DNA of 64,000 bases from Cylindrotheca closterium (Eukaryota; Bacillariophyta; Bacillariophyceae; Bacillariales; Bacillariaceae): the NCBI GenBank assembly GCA_933822405.4, contig CAKOGP040002424.1:609614-673613 (forward strand), written 5' to 3'. Shown here one piece after another: positions 52,007-61,274 of this stretch. Position 1 is the first letter of the stretch. Each line of letters begins with the position of its first letter. The notes below the pieces were generated by a model that was given only the letters and a program-made list of their open reading frames with translations, did no database searches and was not told the origin of the DNA. The translations under genes and the position numbers were made by a program.

Positions 52007-52010
52007 AGGC
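51938..52010 (-). tRNA. tRNA-Phe (anticodon GAA)
   Basis: 73 nt on the minus strand. The acceptor GCCTCGA pairs with TCGAGGC before discriminator A. D arm GCTC...GAGC, anticodon stem TCAGA/TCTGA with loop CTGAAGA, T arm CTGTG-TTCGATT-CACAG. No intron or CCA; a TTTT terminator lies just downstream. Confidence 0.95.
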
Positions 52011-52963
52011 ACTGGCATAGAAGAGCGAAATTTGACAATTCATAATCTGGTAGGTTGAGATGTTCTTCTGGATCTTGCATTTGTGTGGGAGCCAGAGTTT
52101 GCCAGATAAGTTTTCATCCAAATGGAATAGCAAGGGCGCAGACAACTCACTGACCGTGTTGATTGCGGCGCGTCGCTTCAGTGAAGTACACGGTTGACGG
52201 ACGGAGCAAAGAGTGTTGACGAAGAGGGCGGAAGATTTGGAGAAGACATTGTTCGCAATGGGAGCTTGTGGGATGATAGAGACAACAGAAGGAGCTTAGC
52301 TGCTCGGTCAAGACCGTCAGCTTTTTTGCTTTTCCCGCCCTCACCACCCTCTCTCTCATTTGCACCATAGCTCGGTACCCCATTTGGTCCGGGTTTGTTT
52401 GTCAATCCTTTTGATTGTCCTTTTTGAATCCTATGATTCGACCTCGGTGCAAACCAGTCACTAACTTAGTACCTCGCTACTGTGCCAAACCTACTCGCTT
52501 CTTGTATCTAGCATTAGGCTTTTGCCACAGTTTCCATGGCAGCATCCGTGTGCGATTTCTCCAGACAAAGACTACATCATGCGATCCAAGCCCAGGAGTG
52601 CAGGCGGCGCCGGGTAATCTTCGATTAGTACCAGGCAGCAGTACTGCCGATGATTGGTGATTCAACATCAAAACGGATAACATACATGTGCAATCATTCA
52701 CAACCACAATTTAGATAATACCATGTTACACTTTGCAAAGTGTCACTTGAAAATGCCTTGTTATCATTATAAAATCTCTATATGATATTTTTATGAGGGT
52801 GATGATTCCCAATTCGGCCAGCCTCTTCTGCATATTTCCCAGTTTTGCTTCAGCTTTTCCAGTACTACAACAATTTTAGCCCAATGATTTATTGCAGCTT
52901 TGCAGCCTTGGATAGTAGATAGAATGCTTTGCAGATTTTCCTTTGTTAAAAATATCATTGCGA
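52011..52963. other. Gene-free region
   Basis: About 950 bp. Frames of 70-80 codons exist on both strands but none shows recognisable content. It leads into the minisatellite on its right. Confidence 0.45.
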
Positions 52964-53412
52964 GTTCACTTCCTTGATGCCTTTCCGCCATGCATAGCCG
53001 ACGCGCGGACTTTAGTGGCTTGATACTGATTGCCTCCAGGTTTCGGGTGTTGTTTACCAATGATTCACTTTCTTGATGCCTTTCCGCCATGCATAGCCAA
53101 CGCGCGGACTTTAGTGGCTTGGTCCTGATTGCCTCCAGGTTCCAGGTGTTGTTCACCAATGATTGGGTAAGTGGGCAAAAAACATAGCCAACGCGCGGAC
53201 TTTAGTGGCTTGATACTGATTGCCTAGCCAACGCGCGGACTTTAGTGGCTTGATACTGATTGCCTCTAGGTTCCGGGTGTTGTTTACCAATGATTCACTT
53301 TCTTGATGCCTTTCCGCCATGCATAGCCAACGCGCGGACTTTAGTGGCTTGGTCCTGATTGCCTCCAGGTTCCAGGTGTTGTTAACCAATGATTGGGTAA
53401 GTGGGCAAAAAT
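52964..53412. repeat. Minisatellite, five copies of a GC-richer core
   Basis: A core 'tagccaacgcgcggac' followed by 'tttagtggcttg' begins at 52995, 53095, 53185, 53225 and 53335. Two larger composite units (about 230-240 bp period) each include 'gatgcctttccgccatgc' and 'gattgggtaagtgggcaaaa' pieces. The repeat ends only a few bases from the 3' end of the minus-strand tRNA-Ile. The minus strand stays open as a repeated ~35-residue peptide (containing KPLKSAR), which I regard as incidental. Confidence 0.85.
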
Positions 53413-53420
53413 CAAACACA

Positions 53421-53494
53421 TACTCGGAGTGGGGCTCGAACCCACGACCTTGGGTTTATTAGACCCACGCTCTAACCAGCTGAGCTACCCAAGC
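53421..53494 (-). tRNA. tRNA-Ile (anticodon AAT), second copy
   Basis: Exact reverse complement of the 48389-48462 gene over all 74 nt. A T5 terminator on the minus strand (53411-53407) falls in the repeat tail 'gggcaaaaa'. The pair forms inverted repeats about 5 kb apart, enclosing the globin, galectin-RRM and tRNA-Phe genes. Confidence 0.95.
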
Positions 53495-53844
53495 ACGCTG
53501 GGAAGCACTGTAAAAAAAGGGTTTACAAAATGAATAAACGTAAATGACTGTCAAAGTTCTCGTGTACGGTACAGTGTCATTACTACAAAACACGTTGGAC
53601 TCAGTATGACTCCACGGGAGTCTACAGTATGTGGTCATCGCAGGCCCAAGGAAAAGAATACCACGAAAGTCACGCCCAATAATAAAATTTCAAAAAGTCA
53701 TGTGGCAAAAGAACGTCCGACACGTCCATCAAATCTGGGACATGCCGAAAAAATCTGTAAATGATTTTTTTGGTCAAAAATGGCACTCCTTCCAGAAGGA
53801 GAAAAGCGAGCCATTGTCCTTCCGCCAGTGCGAGAAATTGCAAA

Positions 53845-54054
53845 AGGCCTCAAATGTCTGTAGATGGTCGTGTAAACTCAGGAAAAACCTGTAGATAGTC
53901 GTGAAAATCGAAAATTCTCTGTAGACAATCGTGATTGTGAACCAATAAATGTTACTTAACAAAACCACGACCATCTACAGAGAATCTTCGATCTTCACGA
54001 TTATCTACAGGTTTTTTCTGAATTTTCACGACCATCTACAGGTATTTGAGGCCT
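53845..54054. repeat. Long hairpin 1 (inverted repeat, ~89-bp arms)
   Basis: Arms 53845-53933 and 53966-54054, loop 32 nt. The left arm has three copies of a CTGTAGATxxTCGTG motif spaced about 30 bp; the right arm has the three reverse complements in matching order. Outer ends are aggcctcaaat / atttgaggcct. No ORF. Confidence 0.85.
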
Positions 54055-54110
54055 ATTTCAATTAACGCGCCATCGAATTCTACTTAACAATAGTCGCGTA
54101 GAACAAGAAG

Positions 54111-54301
54111 TTCTCTGTAGATGATCGTGAAGACAAAAAGTTCTCTGTAGATGGTCGTGAAAATTCAAAAGTCTCTGTAGATAATCGTGGAATCGAAGCG
54201 ATAAGTATTACTTAACAAGTTCCACGATCATCTACAGAGACTTTTGAATTCTCACGACCATCTACAGAGAACTTTCTGTCTTCACGATCATCTACAGGGA
54301 T
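54111..54301. repeat. Long hairpin 2 (inverted repeat, ~82-bp arms)
   Basis: Arms 54111-54192 and 54220-54301, loop 27 nt containing 'gtattacttaacaa'. Three motif copies per arm (ending gaagac, gaaaattc and ggaa) pair with their own complements. An 'attaacgcgcca' spacer precedes it and a 'tttaacgcgcca' spacer follows. Confidence 0.85.
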
Positions 54302-54340
54302 TTATCATTTAACGCGCCACCACCGTCTATATAACAAAAG

Positions 54341-54494
54341 TCTGTAGATGATCGTGAAGATTCAAAGTTCTCTGTAGATGATCGTGAAAACTCAAAAGTC
54401 TCTGTAGATAATCGTGGAATTGAACCGATAAGTATTACTTAACAAATTTCACGATCATCTACAGAGAACTTTGAATCTTCACGATCATCTACAG
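54341..54494. repeat. Long hairpin 3 (partial)
   Basis: Left arm 54341-54420 with three motif copies; right arm 54448-54494 with only two. The loop again contains 'gtattacttaacaa'. One right-arm copy seems lost. Confidence 0.8.
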
Positions 54495-55117
54495 ATAATT
54501 TTCAATTAACATGCTACATCAATTTGTCGTATTCATAAAGTAATGGAGATGTAAATTCTGAATTTCTTTAAATGATCATTAAAACTCGAAACTCTCTGTT
54601 TGAGGTCTATAACTACTGCAAGCGCAACCATGTACAGGGGGTGGGACCTCTTCAAGCGCAACCGTGTGATTGATGGGACCTCTGCAAGTGCAACCGCCCT
54701 GTTTATTGACAACAACTTTGGCTCGCGATCAAAATATACTTAGACGATTGAATAAAACCTTTCAGTCAAAACCGCGGGACCGCTTTTCAGAACAAGATAT
54801 TTTTGATATTTAGAAAGAGAAAAAAATAATAAACAAATTGCATTTTTCTATTTAAGGTCTTTTTTAGGCCTGTTCCATCGACGAACGGACCGCCAAGTGA
54901 AACCTTTAGGCCTGTTCCCGTCGACGAGCGGACCGCCAAGTGAAACACATATCTTCCTGCGGCAGGGGGTGCTTTGGTCGGGAAAAAATGAAATCTACAG
55001 ATTTTTTCGGGATGTCCCTGACTGATTCAAACAGAAAAACTCCAACGACATTTCCAACAGATCAGGAGCATAAAACAGACGGCAATTGGAGTTCTCACAG
55101 CACACTGCCAATTGAAA
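54495..55117. other. AT-rich gene-free region with short repeats
   Basis: Contains three 'caag(c/t)gcaacc' direct repeats spaced 32-34 bp (54617-54695) and an AT-rich stretch at 54785-54860. No gene until the start at 55118. Confidence 0.5.
54863..54946. repeat. 42-bp tandem duplication
   Basis: Two adjacent copies, 54863-54904 and 54905-54946, each beginning 'tttaggcctgttcc' and ending 'accgccaagtgaaac', just upstream of the plastid-protein gene. Confidence 0.85.
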
Positions 55118-55916
55118 ATGTCCATCTCAAAGATCACCTTCCTCTGTGTACTCTTGATTGCTGTCTTCTCGTCAAGGAGTGCTTTAGCATTTACTGGAAA
55201 CCAATGTTTGAAGTCTAATCGTGATTCGTTGAGCAGAGTTTCTTCTCGAGGGAGAAGTTTTGAAGCCAGCAAAACTTTGGCGATAGTCCATAACAAGGAT
55301 TATTATACCGGTCACTATCACTACCATGCCCCAATTCACACTCTGGTTCAGACCGAAGCTGCCACTAGAGAGAAAAACTTTGTTTCGAGAATGATTCCTT
55401 CACAGCTATCCAATTTGTTTCACTTCGACAAGTCCAAGGCTGCCTCGATGGGAGTTGCCTTCGCAATGACCTACAATTTCATCAGCAATATCAATGGCTC
55501 GATAACGTTATCGACCGCATGGTACATTGCATCTGCACGAGTAAGTAATTATTATTGTTACACCAATGAATGGAACACATTGAATTCCACCTTTTGCTAA
55601 CCATTTGGGATTTCCTTTTTTTTTACGACTACAGACTGGACTCTCCCCACTTGTGGCTGGTCAATGGAAGTCACTCATGTCTGCCTATGGTAGTCTATAT
55701 CTCTTGGTCACCATCATGAGACCCCTGCGATTTGCCATGGCACTATCGCTCACCAAACATACCGAACGATTGATTGAGGAAACTCAATCTAGGTTGGGAT
55801 GCGCTCGACCTATTGCCGTTGGCGTAGATGTCGTCATGGGACTTGTTCTGTGGCTTAGTACAATGGCAGGAGGCGTCTTGACTGCTAGTGCGCTATCTGG
55901 TGTTCCCGTCTTGTAA
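55118..55916 (+). CDS. Probable plastid-targeted membrane protein (unknown function)
   Basis: Two exons: 55118-55540 and 55635-55916, 234 residues; the 94-nt intron is gtaagt...acag. The N-terminus is a signal peptide (SISKITFLCVLLIAVFSS) ending RSALA-F, which resembles the ASAFAP-type cleavage site with Phe at +1 used for complex plastids. A Ser/Arg-rich transit-like stretch follows. Hydrophobic segments lie near residues 112-138 (MGVAFAMTYNF...), 158-175 (YGSLYLLVTIM) and 200-230. RTGLSPLVAGQWKSL and IMRPLRFAMAL loosely recall plastid DUF1279-like proteins, but I would not assign the family. Plastid membrane location is inferred. Confidence 0.72.
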
Positions 55917-56195
55917 CTACTGTACAAAACAAAGCATAAGCTGCCGACCTTATACGGTCAGGCGCTTGATGGGCCACAATTTTATAGCTAGGCAAGCTGC
56001 AAACAAACAAAACAAACACTTTGAGAGCGCTCTCCAGAACATTCATGCATAATGTATTTCCAATTTGAAATGCAACGAATATTGTTATATAGAGGATTAT
56101 ACAACAAATGTAAAATACACAAAAAGAGGATATAAATAAATCCCATGTTATGATGTAATAGCCTTGTGTATGTTGTTCAAGAACAAAGTAACTAG

Positions 56196-57701
56196 CTAAC
56201 TAGCCAGGATCAGATAATCGGCAAGACTGACCACTGCCATAAAGAGAGCACTGTCTCGCATCAATTCTTTTCGCTCTCGTCCCTTTCCTTGCAGGACCCA
56301 TAAGTCTTCTCGATAACTCTTGAGAATTTCAGTTCCGATCCTATCCAAATGAGTAAAGTGTTCTCGTTGGACTTCTCGGAATTCGGGCAAGGAAATCTTG
56401 GGACTCAGTTCAACGTATCGCTTGCGGTCACTCCATCCCGACTCCACCATGATGGATTCGAGTTTGTTGTCTTGATGAGCCTTTTCAGCCCAAGCATAGA
56501 TACATCGCAATCGATGTGGCATTTCGACTTCATCTTCAAAGGTTTTCTGAACGGCTTTGTCAAACATTTTGATGAGCTGTTTTTTCATGTTGGCCTCGCG
56601 TCGTCTTTGTCGCCACCCCTTTTGCGGTGGCGATGGTTTTGCGTCGCCGTCACTTGCTTCCAAGGCCGCTGCCGCCAAGTCAGCCTCTGTCGCTGGTTCT
56701 TCATTCAATGCCAATTCAAAGAGTCGTGGCAATGCCAACTGCACTGGAGCTAAACACAGTTCTGCTACAAGAGTAATTTCAGATTCGTCCAATAGACCAT
56801 CATCATCCTTATCAATAAAGTCCCATGCCGCATCCACTCGTTCCGAACAACTTCCTGACAAGTGTGCAAACAAGTACTTGTACACCTTGGCGGTGGGCAG
56901 TGTCCTGGCTTGTGGCTCTACAGATATTCCCTGGGTGGCTGCCCGATCCACGTCTCCGTCCGACACCGTCGTACAAGCATCCCAGGAGGCCAAAAAGTGT
57001 TCCATGGCGGCTTCCATCAATTGAAATCTCAACAACAAAACGGCCTGCGAAAAGGGTTCGTCCTGGACTTGCAGCAAAGGTTCCGATGTATGTTTTTCCA
57101 ATTCGTCTTGTTCTTCAATCGAGGTCGGATCTAGATAGTCTCTGACATCTTTAAGGCAGTTAGATGTCGATGATATATGGCTGTTCTTCATGGTATCAAT
57201 GTGTTCTTTGACAATTGCCAAATGAGCTTCCCACTTGTCCTTGTCCATTCCTTCGGGCATTTTGGCCTGTTGTTCCACCAACCATTCCGAACATTCTGCA
57301 ATGACTGGGGTAGTAATATCCGTGGTAGAATCAATCGTCTTGGAAATGAGTTGCAAACCATCTACGAGGTACAAATCTTGCAATTGACTTTCGGTAGCGG
57401 CATCGTCCAAGCTTTCCATACCGTCCTTGAGTTCCGTTCGCAGTTCGTTCAACTTGTCGCGTTTGGCCGAGGTGGGAGCCCAAATGCCTCCGGCTGTGGT
57501 GACATCCTTGGCGGTAGGAATTCGACTCTCACCCTGCTGTTGGGGTGATGATGGAGCACTGGGAGCCATGGGACTGAATCCCATTAATTTGTCAGAAAAG
57601 GCGCGTCTCGCCAGATTCAGCTGTGGTGGTGGTGCATGTCGAGGAGATTGCCGCAAAAGCAGGGACCGTGCCACTGTTTTGGACAGTCTTCTCGGAAGCA
57701 T
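56196..57701 (-). CDS. Mitochondrial EF-hand protein (unknown function)
   Basis: 501 residues from ATG 57699-57701. The N-terminus MLPRRLSKTVARSLLLRQSPRH is a classic amphipathic, Arg-rich mitochondrial presequence. Residues 75-280 are helical with no known domain. One canonical EF-hand loop, DKDDDGLLDESE, lies near residues 291-302, preceded by helix RVDAAWDFI and followed by ITLVAELCL. A basic stretch RQRRREANMKKQ lies near 370. The C-terminus ends in a hydrophobic helix (ALFMAVVSLADYLIL) that may insert in a membrane. A calcium-responsive mitochondrial protein is inferred; no enzyme domain seen. Its start lies 345 bp from the divergent MCM9 start. Confidence 0.75.
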   Translation of the reverse strand: MLPRRLSKTVARSLLLRQSPRHAPPPQLNLARRAFSDKLMGFSPMAPSAPSSPQQQGESRIPTAKDVTTAGGIWAPTSAKRDKLNELRTELKDGMESLDDAATESQLQDLYLVDGLQLISKTIDSTTDITTPVIAECSEWLVEQQAKMPEGMDKDKWEAHLAIVKEHIDTMKNSHISSTSNCLKDVRDYLDPTSIEEQDELEKHTSEPLLQVQDEPFSQAVLLLRFQLMEAAMEHFLASWDACTTVSDGDVDRAATQGISVEPQARTLPTAKVYKYLFAHLSGSCSERVDAAWDFIDKDDDGLLDESEITLVAELCLAPVQLALPRLFELALNEEPATEADLAAAALEASDGDAKPSPPQKGWRQRRREANMKKQLIKMFDKAVQKTFEDEVEMPHRLRCIYAWAEKAHQDNKLESIMVESGWSDRKRYVELSPKISLPEFREVQREHFTHLDRIGTEILKSYREDLWVLQGKGRERKELMRDSALFMAVVSLADYLILAS

Positions 57702-58046
57702 TGTTTATTGCGTGTGGATGATCTAATGAATGAATAAAATAGAAATTTAAAAGGGAGAATAGTTTGGTGGGAGCTTCTTCAAGAGTTGAGGAGTGAGTCG
57801 TCAGTTATGCTGAGGTTGAAAATGGTGATGTTTCGATTTTGGATGATGTCGATACGAGTGGAGGACGGACGTGGGTTTGAGTCACGAGTGGGACTCGGCA
57901 TTGGTTCGCGCTCAAAATTTTCTTTGCACACCTCAACAACCAATACAACAACAACTATTGAAATATCACCATACTCACCTCATTCAAACTATTTGCCACC
58001 CAATGACTCAACTCATTAGCAGCAATAGAAGTAACCAAGACCAAAG

Positions 58047-61016
58047 ATGAGGCCAAACGGCACAACAATAGAGGCAGAAAACGCTGTATGGACGGCCGAA
58101 AAGCTCCAACGAGCCAACTACAAAGATTTGGGCAGCCCCAGTGAAGTCGAAAATCGGTTCTTGCAGCACCTATTGTCGCCTCAGAACTCGTGTCGTGCCG
58201 CTATTACTGTCTTGTTGACGGCACAGAGTACCACCACCCGAGATTTCTCCCTTGAGATTGATGCTTTTGAACTCTTGCTGGCGGATTGCGTTTTGGGACA
58301 AATGTTGCTCAAGTATCCTTCCACACTTCTGCGAATTTTGGAAAATTCCATAGTGAGGGCCCAAAAAGTATTAAAGGCAGAACACGAGCAGCAAGAACTT
58401 GACAATGATAGCGATGACGACAATTCTGTGGAAAACAATTCCAGCCGACCCATGTCGGTCAAGGGTGACCAGCAATCCTCGGGGGCTCAGTCCACTCGGG
58501 TACACGCACGACTGGTGCACTTGCCACCCACCATTACCCGCAATTCGGTCGCTTCCATGACGGCCAAAGACGTGGGCAAGATTGTGCAACTGTCGGGAAC
58601 CGTCGTGAGAACTTCCTCGGTCCAAATGTACGAATCCGCCCGAAAGTACAAATGTACCGGCAAGGATGGTTGCGGCCAAACCTTTATGCAAAATGCCGAT
58701 TTGGAACAACGGACCAATGCCATGGCCAAGCCGGATCGGTGTCCTCTTATACTAGACAATTGTGGACAGCGATGCAAAGGTACCAATTTGCAACATCAAA
58801 AGGATGGATCCATTCACACGGATTATCAAGAAATCAAAATTCAAGAGGCTGCCAGTAAAATTGGAATTGGACACATTCCACGAAGCCTCATGGTCAAGCT
58901 TCAACACGATTTGGTGGATTCGTGTCAACCGGGGGACGAAGTGCAATTGGTCGGTTCCCTCATTGCGCAATGGCACCAGTCGAGTCAGCAACCGGGGATT
59001 GAATCCAATGTTGGCATGGCATTGGACGCCCATTCCATCCGAGTCGTTCAAGAAAATTCTTCCTCGGCTTGGAAACAATCAGGGGATCCCAGTAATAGTA
59101 ACACCAACCCGTCGGCCGAAATGGAAAAATTCAAAAAGGAATTTGATGCCTTTTGGCAACATCCATTGCATCAATCGAAACCAATTGCGGCACGGGACTT
59201 TATATGCAAGGCGGTCTGTCCCAAATTGTACGGATTGCACATTATCAAGCTGGGATTGCTGATTACATTAATTGGTGGAGTCCAAGGAACGGAAACCAGC
59301 AATAGCCATGATCGACAGCAACAAGAGAGGACTACTGACTTTGCACAACAACACTTTGAAGGAGGAGAACAAGGAGGAGAACAAGAGCAAGATCGAGAAG
59401 ATGTCTATCTCGATGGTGCACCCCAACCCTTTCAAATGAACTTTAATGATCGTGGCTCCAATAGTACTAGTAATATCAACTATGGCGGCGGTGGTGGTAC
59501 AAACAATCAAAGCCAACAACAACAACGAAAGAAACGAAAACAAGAGACTGCGGTAGAGATTAGACGACGAGACATGTCGCACATTCTCATTGTGGGGGAT
59601 CCAGGAACTGGCAAGGTATGTATTTGTGGTAAACGTAGCTTTTCTTTTTGTGTGGATGCTTGCAAGACAAGTCTAACACTTGCGGCTCTCTAGTCCCAAA
59701 TATTACGGTTTGCAGCAGCACTTTGTCCTCGATCCGTCCTGACTACGGGTGTGGGTACCAGTGCTGCTGGTCTCACTTGTGCAGCAGTCCGAGATGGGGC
59801 CGACAAGGAATTTGCACTGGAGGCTGGTGCTTTGGTGCTCGCAGACAAGGGGATTTGTTGCATTGACGAGTTTGGCTGCATCCGCAGTGAAGATCGAACT
59901 ACCATTCACGAGGCAATGGAACAACAAACATTGTCCGTGGCCAAGGCGGGAATTGTGTGCAAACTAAATTGTCGGGCTACCATTATTGCCGTCATGAATC
60001 CAAAGGATTGTATCTATGATAATCATTCGTCCTTGTCCAACAATACGGGGCTGGGGACGCCACTCTTGTCTCGGTTTGATCTCATTTTCAAATTGGTGGA
60101 TACTTCCGATGCGGAACGAGACAGCAATGTGACTACCTATCTATTGAACCGAGCGATTCAGGTAAGCTTCAGGACTGCAATTAGTACGCTGGTGGGTTGT
60201 AAAAAGCAGCTGTTGTCTCACTTGAAATGAAACATTCGTAGGGTACTGGGTTAGATGTCACAAACGCCAAGGACGGAAGTGAAATTGAGGAGGCACCATG
60301 GCAAATGGAAAAGCTCCGGGCATACATTTCCATTGTCAAGGAACGCTTTGAGCCAATCATCAGTGACGATGCTGCCATTTTGTTGGAGAGACACTACGAA
60401 AAAGTGCGGTCGGCCCAAAGCTCTGTGATTCCCGTGACGGTTCGATTTCTCGAGTCGTTGATTCGTTTGACACAAGCCCATGCACGGCTCATGCATCGAA
60501 ATGAAGCGATTCTGCAAGATGCCGTAGCCGTCTTGCGAGTGATGGAATGCACGGCGTATGCCTATGGTGGCTTTGACGGCAATGTATCAGGTAAGCAGGC
60601 AAAAGAAAGATGGAGTGATGTCTGTTCAACTTCGTCTTGGGCGGTGATTCTCACTCATTGTTTACCTATTTGCAGATTCCGAAAATGTCATGTATTGTGA
60701 TCCAATGTACATGGACGAATCAGATCGGCAACCAGACGAAGACTTTCTTTGCTTTGAGTATTTGATATTGAAACGATATGACATGCTGCACCACACAACG
60801 GACGAACGGCGAAAAAAGGCAGAAGATCTATTGTATCCACCAGACGATGGTTTTGCCGAAACATCAGGAGTAGGAATGGAAAGTTGGCTTGGTATTGAGC
60901 ATCCTCGAGAGAGGCAAGTGGAACGAAGCACTGTTCAGCACGATCACTACGGCCGAGATTACATTTTTCCCGACAAATCACAGCGCACACCACGGAAAAG
61001 AAGCCGGAACCAGTGA
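58047..61016 (+). CDS. MCM9-like DNA helicase
   Basis: Four exons: 58047-59615, 59694-60161, 60242-60590 and 60676-61016, giving 908 residues with all splices in frame. An N-terminal MCM domain with a four-Cys zinc motif (KCTGKDGCG...[14 protein letters not shown]) lies near residues 200-250. An insertion of about 90 Gln/Asn/Gly residues (412-505) separates it from the AAA+ core. Walker A GDPGTGKS spans the first splice (near 518), Walker B CCIDEF is near 577, and the Arg finger is LLSRFDL near 648. [20 protein letters not shown] is the sensor segment. The core wording ([20 protein letters not shown]) is closer to MCM9 than to MCM2-7. MCM9 with MCM8 acts in homologous recombination and mismatch repair in the nucleus. 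No internal stop interrupts the spliced frame. Confidence 0.85.
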
Positions 61017-61274
61017 CGGTAGATACTTTACTGCAGTTGTAACGTTACAAATCGATAGACTAGCGTTATTGGGACAAACAAATATAAAAGTACTAGTGCA
61101 CTTTCCAGAGTAGAAAACTCGCACCATTGGTTTTGGGACTATAATAGTCCAGTCGTCCAATCAAAACCAATGCTCAAAATCGATGGCAATATAACCGCAA
61201 CCTTTCTCAATCATCGTGCCTCCAATTCTATGTCCCTGTAGTTCCAGTAGCTTTTTAAAAACGTGACCATCATC

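Noticed and set aside
52791..53419. Repeat-encoded peptide on the minus strand of the minisatellite
   Set aside because: Openness follows from the repeat period; no start context, domain or neighbouring exon supports a gene.
53631..53894. 87-codon plus-strand ORF before hairpin 1
   Set aside because: It runs into the hairpin arm, has no domain and lies in repeat-rich DNA.
53845..54494. CRISPR-like spacing of repeated motifs
   Set aside because: The copies occur in both orientations within palindromes, spacers are short and not unique, there are no cas genes, and the context is a eukaryotic nuclear genome.
54785..54860. Possible low-GC centromere-like element
   Set aside because: The AT-rich stretch is only about 80 bp, far below the several hundred bases of low GC associated with diatom centromere function.
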